DNA of 64,000 nucleotides from assembly GCF_014644295.1 (NCBI RefSeq), contig NZ_BMKK01000003.1:186001-250000 (forward strand). The letters are read 5' to 3'. Shown here one piece after another: positions 51,013-59,510 of this stretch; position 1 is the stretch's first letter, and the number at the start of each line of letters is the position of its first letter. Below the pieces are notes generated by a model. The model ran no database searches. It was not told the DNA's origin and was given only the letters and a program-made list of their open reading frames with translations. The position numbers were made by a program, and so were the translations under genes. The stretch comes from Emticicia aquatilis. GTDB taxonomy: Bacteria > Bacteroidota > Bacteroidia > Cytophagales > Spirosomataceae.

Positions 51013-52092
51013 TTATATAATAACCTTGCCAAGCATAGTGATATATAGCTTGATACCTTCTTCAATTTCATCAAGAAAAATAAATTCGTCGGCCGTGTGC
51101 GAGCGAGCCGAATCGCCAGGCCCCATTTTCAGAGATGGACAATCAAGCAAAGCTTGGTCAGAAGTCGTTGGCGAGCCATAAGTATTTCGTCCCATCGAAA
51201 TTCCAGCTTGCACAATCGGATGTTCTTTCGGAATACTCGACGGACGCAAACGAATTGAGCGAGGAACAACTTCACTTTCGATGTTTTTCTTCACAACATC
51301 CGTAATTTCTTCCAAAGTATATTGCTCTGTTACTCGAATATCGACCGTAAACTTGCAAGTATCAGGCACAACATTGTGCTGCGAACCAGCATTTATCATC
51401 GTTACGCTCATCTTGATTGGTCCGAGGTTTTCAGAAACTTTAGGGAATCTATAATTCTGAAACCAAGCAATATCTTTCACGGCTTTGTAAAGTGCATTTT
51501 CGCCTTCATCACGGGCAGCATGCCCCGATTTTCCATGAGCAATACAATCCAAAACTAATAAGCCTTTTTCGGCAACTGCTAAATGCATTTGGGTTGGTTC
51601 GCCTACAATCGCAAATTCAATTTCGGGTAATTCTGGTACAACCATTTCAAGACCTTCTCGTCCCGAAATTTCCTCTTCGGCAGTCGCCGCCATAATGACG
51701 TTATATTTTAAGTCATTTCTATAATAAAAATAACAGAAAGTTGCAATCAACGAAACCAAACAGCCACCCGCATCATTGCTGCCGAGGCCGTAAAGTTTAC
51801 CTTCTTTCACCAATGGATTCAACGGATTGAGTGTCCAAGAAGGGTTGGGCTTTACGGTATCGTGGTGAGAATTTAATAAAACCGTTGGCTTAGAAGCATC
51901 GAAAAACTTATTTCTCGCCCAAATATTATTCTTTTTTCTACGATACGGAATATTTCTTTCACGAAAAAACTCTTCGATAATCGCTGCCGTTTCGTCTTCT
52001 TGTTTGCTGAAAGATTCGGTTTGAATTAAATCTTTCAGAAGCTCGATGGCATCTTTAGTAAGTGTTTCAACTAATTCTGAATTTTGAAGCAT
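51013..52092 (-). CDS. argE: M20-family deacetylase, probable ArgE-type
   Basis: Zinc-dependent amidohydrolase that should release acetate from N-acetylornithine or, as in other Bacteroidota, N-acetylcitrulline, in arginine synthesis. 359 residues from the ATG at 52092 (a TTG at 52101 is in frame). Metal ligands fall in 'LLNSHHDTVKPNPSW', 'GLGSNDAGGC', 'ATAEEEISGREGLE' and 'GEPTQ', with the last His in 'RSHTADEF'. The dimerisation domain starts at 'GKSGHAARDEGENALYKAV'. It follows argB on the same strand, 117 bases apart. Confidence 0.85.
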   Translation of the reverse strand: MLQNSELVETLTKDAIELLKDLIQTESFSKQEDETAAIIEEFFRERNIPYRRKKNNIWARNKFFDASKPTVLLNSHHDTVKPNPSWTLNPLNPLVKEGKLYGLGSNDAGGCLVSLIATFCYFYYRNDLKYNVIMAATAEEEISGREGLEMVVPELPEIEFAIVGEPTQMHLAVAEKGLLVLDCIAHGKSGHAARDEGENALYKAVKDIAWFQNYRFPKVSENLGPIKMSVTMINAGSQHNVVPDTCKFTVDIRVTEQYTLEEITDVVKKNIESEVVPRSIRLRPSSIPKEHPIVQAGISMGRNTYGSPTTSDQALLDCPSLKMGPGDSARSHTADEFIFLDEIEEGIKLYITMLGKVII

Positions 52093-52209
52093 AGAGTTCA
52101 ATAATGAATGATTGATTGAGCGAATGAGTGAATAAAGAAAGTTTACTCTCTTCTAAATTGCTCAAATAATATGATTTTTATTGTTGACCGCCAACTGTTG
52201 ACCGTGGAC

Positions 52210-52992
52210 TTACAGAATTATCTGTGTTCCTCGTGTACCTTCGGCAACGGCTTGTTTTAGTTCATCGGCATGGCAAATCGTTACTTTCGCAACGCCTCTT
52301 TGCAATGCCGCAAAGGCATTATCAAGTTTCGGAATCATACCAGCATTGATTACCCCCGAAGCCTTATAATCGGCATAAATGCTTGGCGTGAGCTGCGGAA
52401 TTACCGAGTCGTCGTCATCTGGGTTTGAAAGTACACCTTTTTTCTCGAAACAATAAATTAGATTTACTTCATACTGCTCAGCCATCGCTACTGCCACCGA
52501 TGAAGCTTGTGTATCGGCATTCGTATTGAGCATATTCCCTTCTTTATCAAACGTCAGCGGAGCAAAGATTGGCGTTAGTTCATTCTTTAAAAAATTATCT
52601 ATCAATGGTGCATTTACTTTTTCTACATCGCCCACGTAGCCATAGTCAATGTCTTTTACGGCACGTTTTTTTGCCAAAATTACGCCACCATCTGCTCCTG
52701 TAAGACCAAGAGCATTGCAACCGAGGGCTTGTAATTGTGCCACAATTTGCTTATTTACGAGTCCGCCATAAACCATCGTTACTACTTCGAGCATTGGCAA
52801 ATCGGTAATTCTGCGGCCGTCAACCATTTTGGTTTCCACATCAAGTTTTACGGCAATTTTTGTGGCTACTTTTCCTCCACCGTGAATCAAAATTTTTGAG
52901 CCTTCGAGAGCGGCAAAATCTTCGAGGAATTGTTTACATGAGCGAGGATTATCAATTACATTTCCTCCGATTTTGATGATGTTTAATTTCAT
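52210..52992 (-). CDS. argB: N-acetylglutamate kinase
   Basis: 260 residues of the amino-acid-kinase fold. 'LNIIKIGGNVIDNP' binds phosphate, 'KILIHGGGKVATKIAVKLDVETKMVDGRRITD' binds the acyl-glutamate, 'LTGADGGVILAKK' and 'PIFAPLTFDKEGNMLNTNADTQASSVAVAMAEQYEVNLIYCFEKKGVL' are family regions. In some Bacteroidota the enzyme uses N-succinylglutamate; which acyl group applies cannot be told here. Second step of arginine synthesis, next to argE. Confidence 0.92.
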   Translation of the reverse strand: MKLNIIKIGGNVIDNPRSCKQFLEDFAALEGSKILIHGGGKVATKIAVKLDVETKMVDGRRITDLPMLEVVTMVYGGLVNKQIVAQLQALGCNALGLTGADGGVILAKKRAVKDIDYGYVGDVEKVNAPLIDNFLKNELTPIFAPLTFDKEGNMLNTNADTQASSVAVAMAEQYEVNLIYCFEKKGVLSNPDDDDSVIPQLTPSIYADYKASGVINAGMIPKLDNAFAALQRGVAKVTICHADELKQAVAEGTRGTQIIL

Positions 52993-53003
52993 ATATCCAG
53001 ATT

Positions 53004-53050
53004 AAGGAAGTCTTCGCTCGAAGCGAATGTCGCCCAGCGAAGACTTCCTT
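53004..53050. repeat. intergenic palindromic element between divergent genes
   Basis: AAGGAAGTCTTCGCT (53004-53018) and AGCGAAGACTTCCTT (53036-53050) are perfect 15-base arms. The loop itself holds TTCGCT-CGA-AGCGAA sharing the left arm. The CTTCGCTC core is the same as in the kdtA element at 49.3 kb. It lies in the leader region between argB and the PLP enzyme gene. Confidence 0.78.
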
Positions 53051-53105
53051 GAAAATTATAGGCTTTTATCTATATTTGTAAACTTTAATAATACAAAATT
53101 ACAAA

Positions 53106-54239
53106 ATGAAAATCGAAACTCTTGCGATTCACGCAGGAAATCATGGCGACCCAACCACTGGAGCAGTTGTTCCTCCTTTGATTCTTTCTACGACCTTTGA
53201 GCGTGCCGCCGATGGAAGCATAGTTGAAGGTCGAGATATTTATACCCGTGCCTCGAATCCTAACCGACGAGCCTTAGAAGAAAAACTGGCTGCCCTCGAA
53301 GGTGGGAGCGAAGCCATTGCTTTTGCATCTGGGCAAGCCGCTACGATGAGTGTTTTTCATTCGTTGGGTGGGAATAGCCACGTCATTTTGCCCGATGATA
53401 TTTATTATAATACAAAAGTTATCATTGATAATCTCTATGCCAATTTCGGACTTACTTGCACTGCCGTTGATATGACTGATTTAAGTGCAATCAAGCGAGC
53501 GATTAAGAAAAACACAAAACTGATTTGGGTAGAAACACCGTCGAATCCGAGTTTGAAAATCACCGATATTCAAGCGGTTGTGAAAATTGCTAAAGCAAAA
53601 AATATCATGGTAGCCTGCGATAATACTTGGGCAACGCCATTTTTTACTCGACCTTTTGAGTTGGGTGTTGACGTAGTGATGCACTCAACTACTAAATATT
53701 TTGGTGGGCATTCTGATATTTTGGGTGGATGTGTAATTTTACCGGCCGACTCATCGCAAAGCGATTTAGCGAATAAAATTCGTACTTTCCAAACCGTCGG
53801 TGGAGCTGTACCTTCGCCGTTTGATTGTTGGTTATTGAGCCGAAGTTTATCTACTTATGCCGTTAGAATGCCTGTTCATGCTCAAAATGCCATGAAATTG
53901 GCCACTTTTTTAGAAGCCCAACCGCAAATCGAAAAAGTAAATTATCCTGGGCTGAAATCGAACGAATACCATAAGGTGGCTAAAAAGCAAATGACTAATG
54001 GATATGGAGGCATGATGTCGATTTTAGTGAAAGGTGGGCAAAATGAATCAATGGCGTTAGCATCGAAACTCAAAATATTCAAACACGCTACGAGTTTAGG
54101 TGGAGTAGAAAGTTTAATCGAACACCGTTATTCTGTAGAAGGTATTCATTCAACGAGTCCCGAAAACTTATTGCGTATTTCGGTTGGTATCGAAAATATT
54201 GATGATTTGATAGCTGATTTCGAGCAAGCCTTTCAATAA
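53106..54239 (+). CDS. Cys/Met-metabolism PLP-dependent enzyme
   Basis: 377 residues of the cystathionine gamma-synthase/lyase fold. PLP-binding lysine K197 in 'MHSTTKYFGGHSD', 'FASGQAATMSVFHSLGGNSHVILPDDIYY' around the cofactor phosphate, 'WVETPSNPSL' and 'VACDNTWATPFF' with the PLP-ring Asp, and 'GGVESLIEHRYSVEGIHSTSPENLLRISVGIENIDDLI' at the end. It could act as cystathionine gamma-synthase, beta/gamma-lyase or methionine gamma-lyase. Closely similar members cannot be separated by eye, so no symbol is given. Its promoter region contains a palindromic element. Confidence 0.9.
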   Translation: MKIETLAIHAGNHGDPTTGAVVPPLILSTTFERAADGSIVEGRDIYTRASNPNRRALEEKLAALEGGSEAIAFASGQAATMSVFHSLGGNSHVILPDDIYYNTKVIIDNLYANFGLTCTAVDMTDLSAIKRAIKKNTKLIWVETPSNPSLKITDIQAVVKIAKAKNIMVACDNTWATPFFTRPFELGVDVVMHSTTKYFGGHSDILGGCVILPADSSQSDLANKIRTFQTVGGAVPSPFDCWLLSRSLSTYAVRMPVHAQNAMKLATFLEAQPQIEKVNYPGLKSNEYHKVAKKQMTNGYGGMMSILVKGGQNESMALASKLKIFKHATSLGGVESLIEHRYSVEGIHSTSPENLLRISVGIENIDDLIADFEQAFQ

Positions 54240-54355
54240 TTACCTAATCATAGGTTAAATAAATATCAAACTTATTCGTTTAATTCGCAGTTTATTCATC
54301 ATCAAAGCATCGTTGTCCCAAAATATGCTTTTTCTCAAAAACAAAACTTATGCTA

Positions 54356-55939
54356 ATGAAAAAAATCCTTTTTTCGATTTTAATTTCCTCGTTTCTTCTT
54401 CAAACAAACGCCCAAGAACTAAAAACTAAACTTAATTGGTTTAACCTTGATTTTGAGAAAGATGGTGTTCGTGGAATGAGTGTGGAGCGTGCCTATAATG
54501 AGCTGCTGAAAGATAAAAAATCTAAGCCAGTAGTTGTGGCAATTATTGATGGTGGAACTGATGTAAACCATGAAGATTTGAAAGATAAACTTTGGGTAAA
54601 TACCAAAGAAATTGCTGGAAATGGCAAAGATGACGACAAAAATGGTTTCGTTGATGATATTAATGGCTGGGATTTTTTGGGTGGAAAAGATGGGACTGAT
54701 GTGCATCATGAACAACTCGAAATGACCAGAATTTTGAAGCAATTGAAAGATAAATTTGGCGATAAGCCATCGAAGAAATTGATTCGTAAAAACAAAGCCG
54801 ATTACGAATTATTACAAACTTTGCAAAAAGAGTATGACGAGAAAAAAGCCGAAAATGAGCAATATGCTCCATTTTATAAGCAGCTTTATACTAATTATGT
54901 AGAGTCGGAGAAGATTTTGAAAGATTATCTGAAAGTTGATAACCTTACTCAAGCAGCTATCAAAGGCATTGACGAAAGTCAAGCTGACCGCAAGGTAAGA
55001 GCAGCTAAGAAAACCCTCGAAAAATTTATTGAACTGGGGGCCACAGGAGCCGATATTAAAGAAGCAGCTGAGCATTTTGAAAGCGAATTGAAGTATAACT
55101 ATAATCTCGATTTTGATGCTCGTAAAGTAGTAGGTGATAATCCGAAAAAACTCGAATACGGAGAATACGGCAATAACGAAGTTACTGGGCCAGATGCTAT
55201 GCACGGCTCGCACGTAGCGGGTATTGTTGGAGCAAATCGCAACAATAATTTAGGTATCATGGGTGTGTGCAATGATGTGCAATTAATGGTTGTGCGTACG
55301 GTGCCTGATGGCGATGAGCGTGATAAAGACGTAGCCAATGCTATTCGTTATGCCGCCGATAACGGTGCTGAAATTATCAATATGAGTTTTGGTAAAAAAT
55401 ATTCTCCAGAGAAAAAATGGGTTGATGATGCCGTAAAATATGCACAATCTAAAGGAGTTTTGATGATTGCAGCGGCTGGAAATGACAATACAGATATGGA
55501 TGCAGACCCTCAGTTTCCGAATGATACTTATGAAAATGGTAGTGTAGCCGAAAACTGGATTTCGGTAGGTGCTTTATCTTGGAAACCAGACGTTGATGCC
55601 GTGGCTACATTCAGTAATTATGGCAAGAAAAATGTGGATGTTTTTGCTCCAGGTGTTGATATTTACTCGACAGTTCCAGGCTCAAAATATGAAGAAAAAA
55701 GTGGAACAAGTATGGCTTCGCCAGCAACGGCGGGTGTAGCTGCTTTATTGAAATCTTACTTCCCTAACCTTACAGCAGCTCAAATCAAGAAAATCATTTT
55801 AGAATCATCGGTGAAAGTGCCAGATTTGAGAGTTAAAAAACCTGGTGGAGACGAAATCGTGAAGTTTGAAGATTTATCAGCTACGGGAGGAATCGTAAAC
55901 GCTTACAATGCCGTGAAAATGGCGATGGAAATGAAATGA
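54356..55939 (+). CDS. secreted S8-family serine peptidase (subtilase)
   Basis: 527 residues from the second of two close ATGs, which gives a standard signal peptide 'MKKILFSILISSFLLQTNAQ'. Catalytic triad: D65 in 'VVAIIDGGTD', H283 in 'MHGSHVAGIVG', S452 in 'SGTSMASPATAG'. Between the Asp and His lies a long insertion of about 200 residues that is largely helical and charged (135-240), as in a Bacteroidota subgroup of subtilases. No propeptide domain or type IX sorting tail is visible, so it may stay in the periplasm. Monocistronic with a strong terminator. Confidence 0.93.
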   Translation: MKKILFSILISSFLLQTNAQELKTKLNWFNLDFEKDGVRGMSVERAYNELLKDKKSKPVVVAIIDGGTDVNHEDLKDKLWVNTKEIAGNGKDDDKNGFVDDINGWDFLGGKDGTDVHHEQLEMTRILKQLKDKFGDKPSKKLIRKNKADYELLQTLQKEYDEKKAENEQYAPFYKQLYTNYVESEKILKDYLKVDNLTQAAIKGIDESQADRKVRAAKKTLEKFIELGATGADIKEAAEHFESELKYNYNLDFDARKVVGDNPKKLEYGEYGNNEVTGPDAMHGSHVAGIVGANRNNNLGIMGVCNDVQLMVVRTVPDGDERDKDVANAIRYAADNGAEIINMSFGKKYSPEKKWVDDAVKYAQSKGVLMIAAAGNDNTDMDADPQFPNDTYENGSVAENWISVGALSWKPDVDAVATFSNYGKKNVDVFAPGVDIYSTVPGSKYEEKSGTSMASPATAGVAALLKSYFPNLTAAQIKKIILESSVKVPDLRVKKPGGDEIVKFEDLSATGGIVNAYNAVKMAMEMK

Positions 55940-55965
55940 TAGACTAAAGTTAGTAGTCGATAGCA

Positions 55966-55998
55966 AGAAAGCTCTTTTGACAATCAAAAGAGCTTTCT
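55966..55998 (+). terminator. intrinsic terminator of the subtilase gene
   Basis: AGAAAGCTCTTTTGA (55966-55980) and TCAAAAGAGCTTTCT (55984-55998) pair perfectly around a 3-base loop, followed by ATTTTTTT. It can also serve the convergent hydrolase gene. Confidence 0.92.
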
Positions 55999-56009
55999 AT
56001 TTTTTTAAA

Positions 56010-57563
56010 CTATGCTATCAATGTTCCAACTAATTTTTCTCTTTTATCAGGATTATTCTTAGTGTTTTCAGCTACACTACTTAGAAGCGAAATAGAAACT
56101 TTATTATCATCAAAAATTACTGTCAATTTATCGCCGTGAATCTGGTCAACAAACTTAAAGTTTATCTGTAATGTATTGTCATTAAGCCAAGTGGCAGTGC
56201 TGGCAATTCGTGAAGGAATCACAATAGGATTTGCCGAGAAAGGATTTTTCTGTTTAGCAGGATTTACTTTCCACTTTTCCCAACCGAAACCAATTTTTTC
56301 TATTCCTTTACCAAAATTCAAGCGTAAAACCCCCGCATCAGCAAATAATCCAAAGCCCACTTGCGTGATACCGAAAGCATTTTTATCTACATTAAAAATC
56401 TTATCGCTGTATTTACTCATCAATGACGATTTTATAGAGCCTTTCGGAACACTCAAAGAAAGCTCGCTAAGTTCTTTTTTCAAAGCACTTAACTCAGCAG
56501 GATTTTCGGCTAAAGAGGTATTTTTAATAGCGGGTAAAATTGTTTGGTAGGCTGTATCCATTGACTTTTGTAGATTCCAACTTTCTGAAGTCATTACCAA
56601 AACTGCATCTTGTTCGGGCATTACCATGCAAAATTGGCCATAAGCACCATCGCCACGATAAAATCCTGGTTTGCAACGCCAAAACTGATAACCGTATCCC
56701 TGCGACCAATCGTTATCGCCAGCCTGCGAAGTTGTCTGTTTGCTTGTGGCTGTTTCTACCCAACTCTCGGGCAAGAGTTGCTTGCCTTTCCATTTACCTT
56801 TTAGCAGATAAAATTGACCAAACTTTGCAATATCTTCGGTACTTACACGTAAGCCATAGCCTGCCGTATTCAGACCCTGCGGAGATTTCTCCCAGTCGTA
56901 GCCTGTGATATTTAACGGAGCAAACAAACGTGGTTGTAAATATTCTTCAAGTGTTTGCCCAGTTACTTTATGTAAAACTGCACCGAGCATATAGGTTGCC
57001 CCTGTATTGTACATAAAAAATGTACTTGGTTCATGTTCGACAGGTTTTTCGAGGAATGATTTTACCCAACTTTGCTCAGGTTTTGCACGAATATCGGGCA
57101 TCGAATCGGTGTGATGCCCTGTGTTCATCGTTAGTAAATGCTTGATTTTCATAGCCTTCAAATTTTCGCTGGGCGATGTTGGTGTTTCGTCAGGGAAAAA
57201 TTTGATTACTTGGTCTTCGACCGAAACTTTACCTTCATTCACCAAAAAACCAATGGCTGTACTCGTAAAACTTTTGGAGAGCGAATAAAGCGTATGCTTA
57301 TTTTGGGCGGCAAAAGGTTTCCACCAACCCTCGGCTACCACATTGCCGTGTCGGAGCAGCATGAAACTGTGCCATTCGAGGCCAGATTCTTTGATAGCCT
57401 TCAAGAAATTACGGATACCTTCAGAAGAGATTCCTTGAGATTCGGGGCTTTTTCGTGGTAGGCCTTGCGGTGTTTCGGCGAAAGAATAAAAAGGAGGTAA
57501 AATACTCAAACCAATAGAGCCAAGCCCCGTGGTTTTAATAAAATCTCGGCGAGTAGTTGTCAT
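56010..57563 (-). CDS. Tat-exported beta-lactamase-fold serine hydrolase
   Basis: 517 residues. The N-terminus carries a twin-arginine signal ('TTTRRDFIKTTGLGSIGLSILPP'). The class C beta-lactamase/esterase fold shows the S-x-x-K pair S94-L-S-K97 in 'LYSLSKSFTSTAIGFLVNEGKVS' and a Y-x-N-type motif in 'FFMYNTGATYMLGAVLHKVTG'. An additional beta-rich C-terminal part of about 140 residues follows the catalytic domain. Members are esterases, D-aminopeptidases or unknown. It is terminated together with the subtilase by the hairpin at 55966-55998. Confidence 0.88.
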   Translation of the reverse strand: MTTTRRDFIKTTGLGSIGLSILPPFYSFAETPQGLPRKSPESQGISSEGIRNFLKAIKESGLEWHSFMLLRHGNVVAEGWWKPFAAQNKHTLYSLSKSFTSTAIGFLVNEGKVSVEDQVIKFFPDETPTSPSENLKAMKIKHLLTMNTGHHTDSMPDIRAKPEQSWVKSFLEKPVEHEPSTFFMYNTGATYMLGAVLHKVTGQTLEEYLQPRLFAPLNITGYDWEKSPQGLNTAGYGLRVSTEDIAKFGQFYLLKGKWKGKQLLPESWVETATSKQTTSQAGDNDWSQGYGYQFWRCKPGFYRGDGAYGQFCMVMPEQDAVLVMTSESWNLQKSMDTAYQTILPAIKNTSLAENPAELSALKKELSELSLSVPKGSIKSSLMSKYSDKIFNVDKNAFGITQVGFGLFADAGVLRLNFGKGIEKIGFGWEKWKVNPAKQKNPFSANPIVIPSRIASTATWLNDNTLQINFKFVDQIHGDKLTVIFDDNKVSISLLSSVAENTKNNPDKREKLVGTLIA

Positions 57564-57703
57564 TTTTAGAGAAAGATTGAATAAATAGTATTTTAGTCGA
57601 TAGACAATAGTCCACAGACAACAGATTTTTCATAAATCTAACTTTTTTTCTCTATAATAAAGAATAAGAAGCTAAATCTATCGACTTTTAAGAAAAAACT
57701 ATC

Positions 57704-57720
57704 GTCCATCGACTATGGAC
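57704..57720 (-). terminator. probable terminator of the nadC transcript
   Basis: GTCCAT (57704-57709) pairs with ATGGAC (57715-57720) around CGACT; on the minus strand a T-run (complement of AAAAAACT before it) follows. The stem is made from the short repeat GTCGAT/GTCCAT that recurs between 57593 and 57730. Confidence 0.6.
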
Positions 57721-57735
57721 AATCGACTGAAAAAA

Positions 57736-58587
57736 CTATTTTACCGCCTTCAAGCTCAAATCTAAACTTTTGGCCGAGTGTGTCAGATAGCCCATCGAGA
57801 CGTAATCTACGCCGCAGTCGGCATATTCTCTTACGTTTTTAGGTGAAATATTGCCCGAAGCTTCGAGCGGAAAACGACCATCAACAATTTTGATGGCTTC
57901 ACGGATATTTTCGTAACTAAAATTATCGAGCATAATACGCACCACTCCGCCAATTTCGAGGGCTTCTTGGAGTTCGGTAAGGTTACGTACTTCGATTTCA
58001 ATCGGTAAATCTTTTCCAGTAGATTTTAGGTATTGGTGGGCTGCATTAAGGGCATTTTTGATACCCCCAGAGTAATCAACGTGGTTATCTTTTATCAAAA
58101 TCATATCAAAAAGTCCAAAACGATGATTGACACCTCCACCAATTTGCACGCCCCATTTTTCAATCATTCTGAAACACGGTGTTGTCTTACGAGTATCCAA
58201 CACTTTCGTTTTTGTGCCTTCGAGCAGTTTTACCACTTGTTTGGTTGTGGTCGCAATTCCGCTCATGCGTTGCATACAATTCAGTACCAAACGTTCGGCG
58301 GTTAGAATTGAGCGGTCACGGCCTTCTACATAAAACGCAATATCACCGTATTTGATTGGCTTACCATCTTTAATAAGCACTTGCACTTTTAGGTCTTTAT
58401 CTATAATCTTAAAAATCATTTTGGCCAACTCTACACCTGCCAAAATTCCTTCATCTTTTACCAAAAGTTTAGCTTTGCCAATGGCATCGACTGGTACAGT
58501 TGAAAGCGAAGTATGGTCGCCATCGCCAACGTCTTCGGCAAGGGCTGCTTTTATAAATTTCGTTATTGCTCTTTTATCTAATTTCAT
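57736..58587 (-). CDS. nadC: nicotinate-nucleotide pyrophosphorylase (carboxylating)
   Basis: Makes nicotinate mononucleotide from quinolinate in NAD synthesis. 283 residues from the ATG at 58587; a TTG three codons earlier is in frame. 'EDVGDGDHTSLST', 'LTAERLVLNCMQRMSGIATTTKQVV' (quinolinate site), 'KVLDTRKTTPCFRMIEKWGVQIGGGVNHRFGLFDMILIKDNHV' with catalytic R and K, and 'VDYVSMGYLTHSAKSLDLSLK' are all family marks. The gene follows coaX and a glycosyltransferase on the same strand. Confidence 0.95.
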   Translation of the reverse strand: MKLDKRAITKFIKAALAEDVGDGDHTSLSTVPVDAIGKAKLLVKDEGILAGVELAKMIFKIIDKDLKVQVLIKDGKPIKYGDIAFYVEGRDRSILTAERLVLNCMQRMSGIATTTKQVVKLLEGTKTKVLDTRKTTPCFRMIEKWGVQIGGGVNHRFGLFDMILIKDNHVDYSGGIKNALNAAHQYLKSTGKDLPIEIEVRNLTELQEALEIGGVVRIMLDNFSYENIREAIKIVDGRFPLEASGNISPKNVREYADCGVDYVSMGYLTHSAKSLDLSLKAVK

Positions 58588-58627
58588 TTTTTTCAATCTG
58601 ATAAATTTTGTGGAATATTATTGAGAA

Positions 58628-58648
58628 GAACGTCCAACTTGGACGTTC
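58628..58648. repeat. palindromic element adjoining the coaX stop codon
   Basis: GAACGTCCAA-C-TTGGACGTTC is a perfect 10-base inverted repeat around one base. It ends exactly before the coaX stop codon TAG (58649-58651), so the stop lies at the element's border. Confidence 0.75.
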
Positions 58649-59479
58649 CTACGAATTTATTTGATTTTGGATTGCATATAATCTGCTTTCTCCAATTATT
58701 CTCAAACCTTCCAAAGTTAATTCTCGATTTACCTCAACAAATTCATCTTTCAATGTCGAAATAATCGAAGAAAGGCCGCCCGTAGCAATGGCAATGCAAT
58801 CGCCACCGAGTTCGGCCCTTACTTTCTGAATCATATTTTTTACTAAGCCTTCGTATCCCCATAAAATACCCGACTGAATGGCATGAACAGAGTTTTTGCC
58901 AAGCACCGAAGTCGGCAATTCGAGCGGAACTTCGGGCAATTGTGCCGTATTTGAAAACAAGGCTTTTACTGCCGTGCGTAAACCTGGGGCAATCGAAACG
59001 CCAAGTACTTTTCCTTCGGCCGAAACGACTGTGAAAGTAAGTGCCGTTCCGAAATCAACCACTACGCAGTTTCTGCCATATTTAGTATAAGCCGCCACCG
59101 CATTTGCTACCAAATCGCTACCGATTTCATCGGGATTATCTATCGAAACCGTCAAAGTCGGGAAAATATACGCATTGACAACAATGGGGTCTAAGCCAAA
59201 TAAGTTTTGAATCAACGATTTGAAAACAGGTGTGAGCGGAGGCACAACGCTACTCAAAACCACCTTTGTAATATCGGCAAAGCGAAGATTATTTTCAAGA
59301 AAATACTGACGAAAACGATATTCAAAATATACGTAGTTTTCATCTTTCAGTGATTTTATCCTAAAGTTATGAAGTAGGTTTTCTCCATCGAAAATCCCGA
59401 AAGTGGCATCAGTATTGCCAACGTCAATAACCAGTAAATGTGCTGAGTTTTTTGTCAATGTTAGTTTTTTTATGGTCAA
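58649..59479 (-). CDS. coaX: type III pantothenate kinase
   Basis: First step of CoA synthesis. 276 residues. 'LLVIDVGNTDATFGIF' (15-30) is the phosphate-1 motif, 'NPDEIGSDLVANAVAAYTKYGRNCVVVDFGTALTFTVV' contains the catalytic Asp and the D-F-G-T phosphate-2 motif, and 'GVSIAPGLRTAVKALFSNTAQLP' follows. No ATG is available: a stop codon lies three codons before the TTG at 59479. The start is thus TTG there, or TTG at 59458, which would shorten the N-terminus to a length more usual for CoaX. Between nadC and the glycosyltransferase gene. Confidence 0.93.
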   Translation of the reverse strand: MTIKKLTLTKNSAHLLVIDVGNTDATFGIFDGENLLHNFRIKSLKDENYVYFEYRFRQYFLENNLRFADITKVVLSSVVPPLTPVFKSLIQNLFGLDPIVVNAYIFPTLTVSIDNPDEIGSDLVANAVAAYTKYGRNCVVVDFGTALTFTVVSAEGKVLGVSIAPGLRTAVKALFSNTAQLPEVPLELPTSVLGKNSVHAIQSGILWGYEGLVKNMIQKVRAELGGDCIAIATGGLSSIISTLKDEFVEVNRELTLEGLRIIGESRLYAIQNQINS

Positions 59480-59510
59480 AGTTTGCTAAATCTTCTTAAT
59501 TTTTCAAATT

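Noticed and set aside
54812-55213. 133-residue minus-strand frame inside the subtilase gene
   Set aside because: The subtilase frame is supported by all three catalytic residues; the opposite frame shows no motif.
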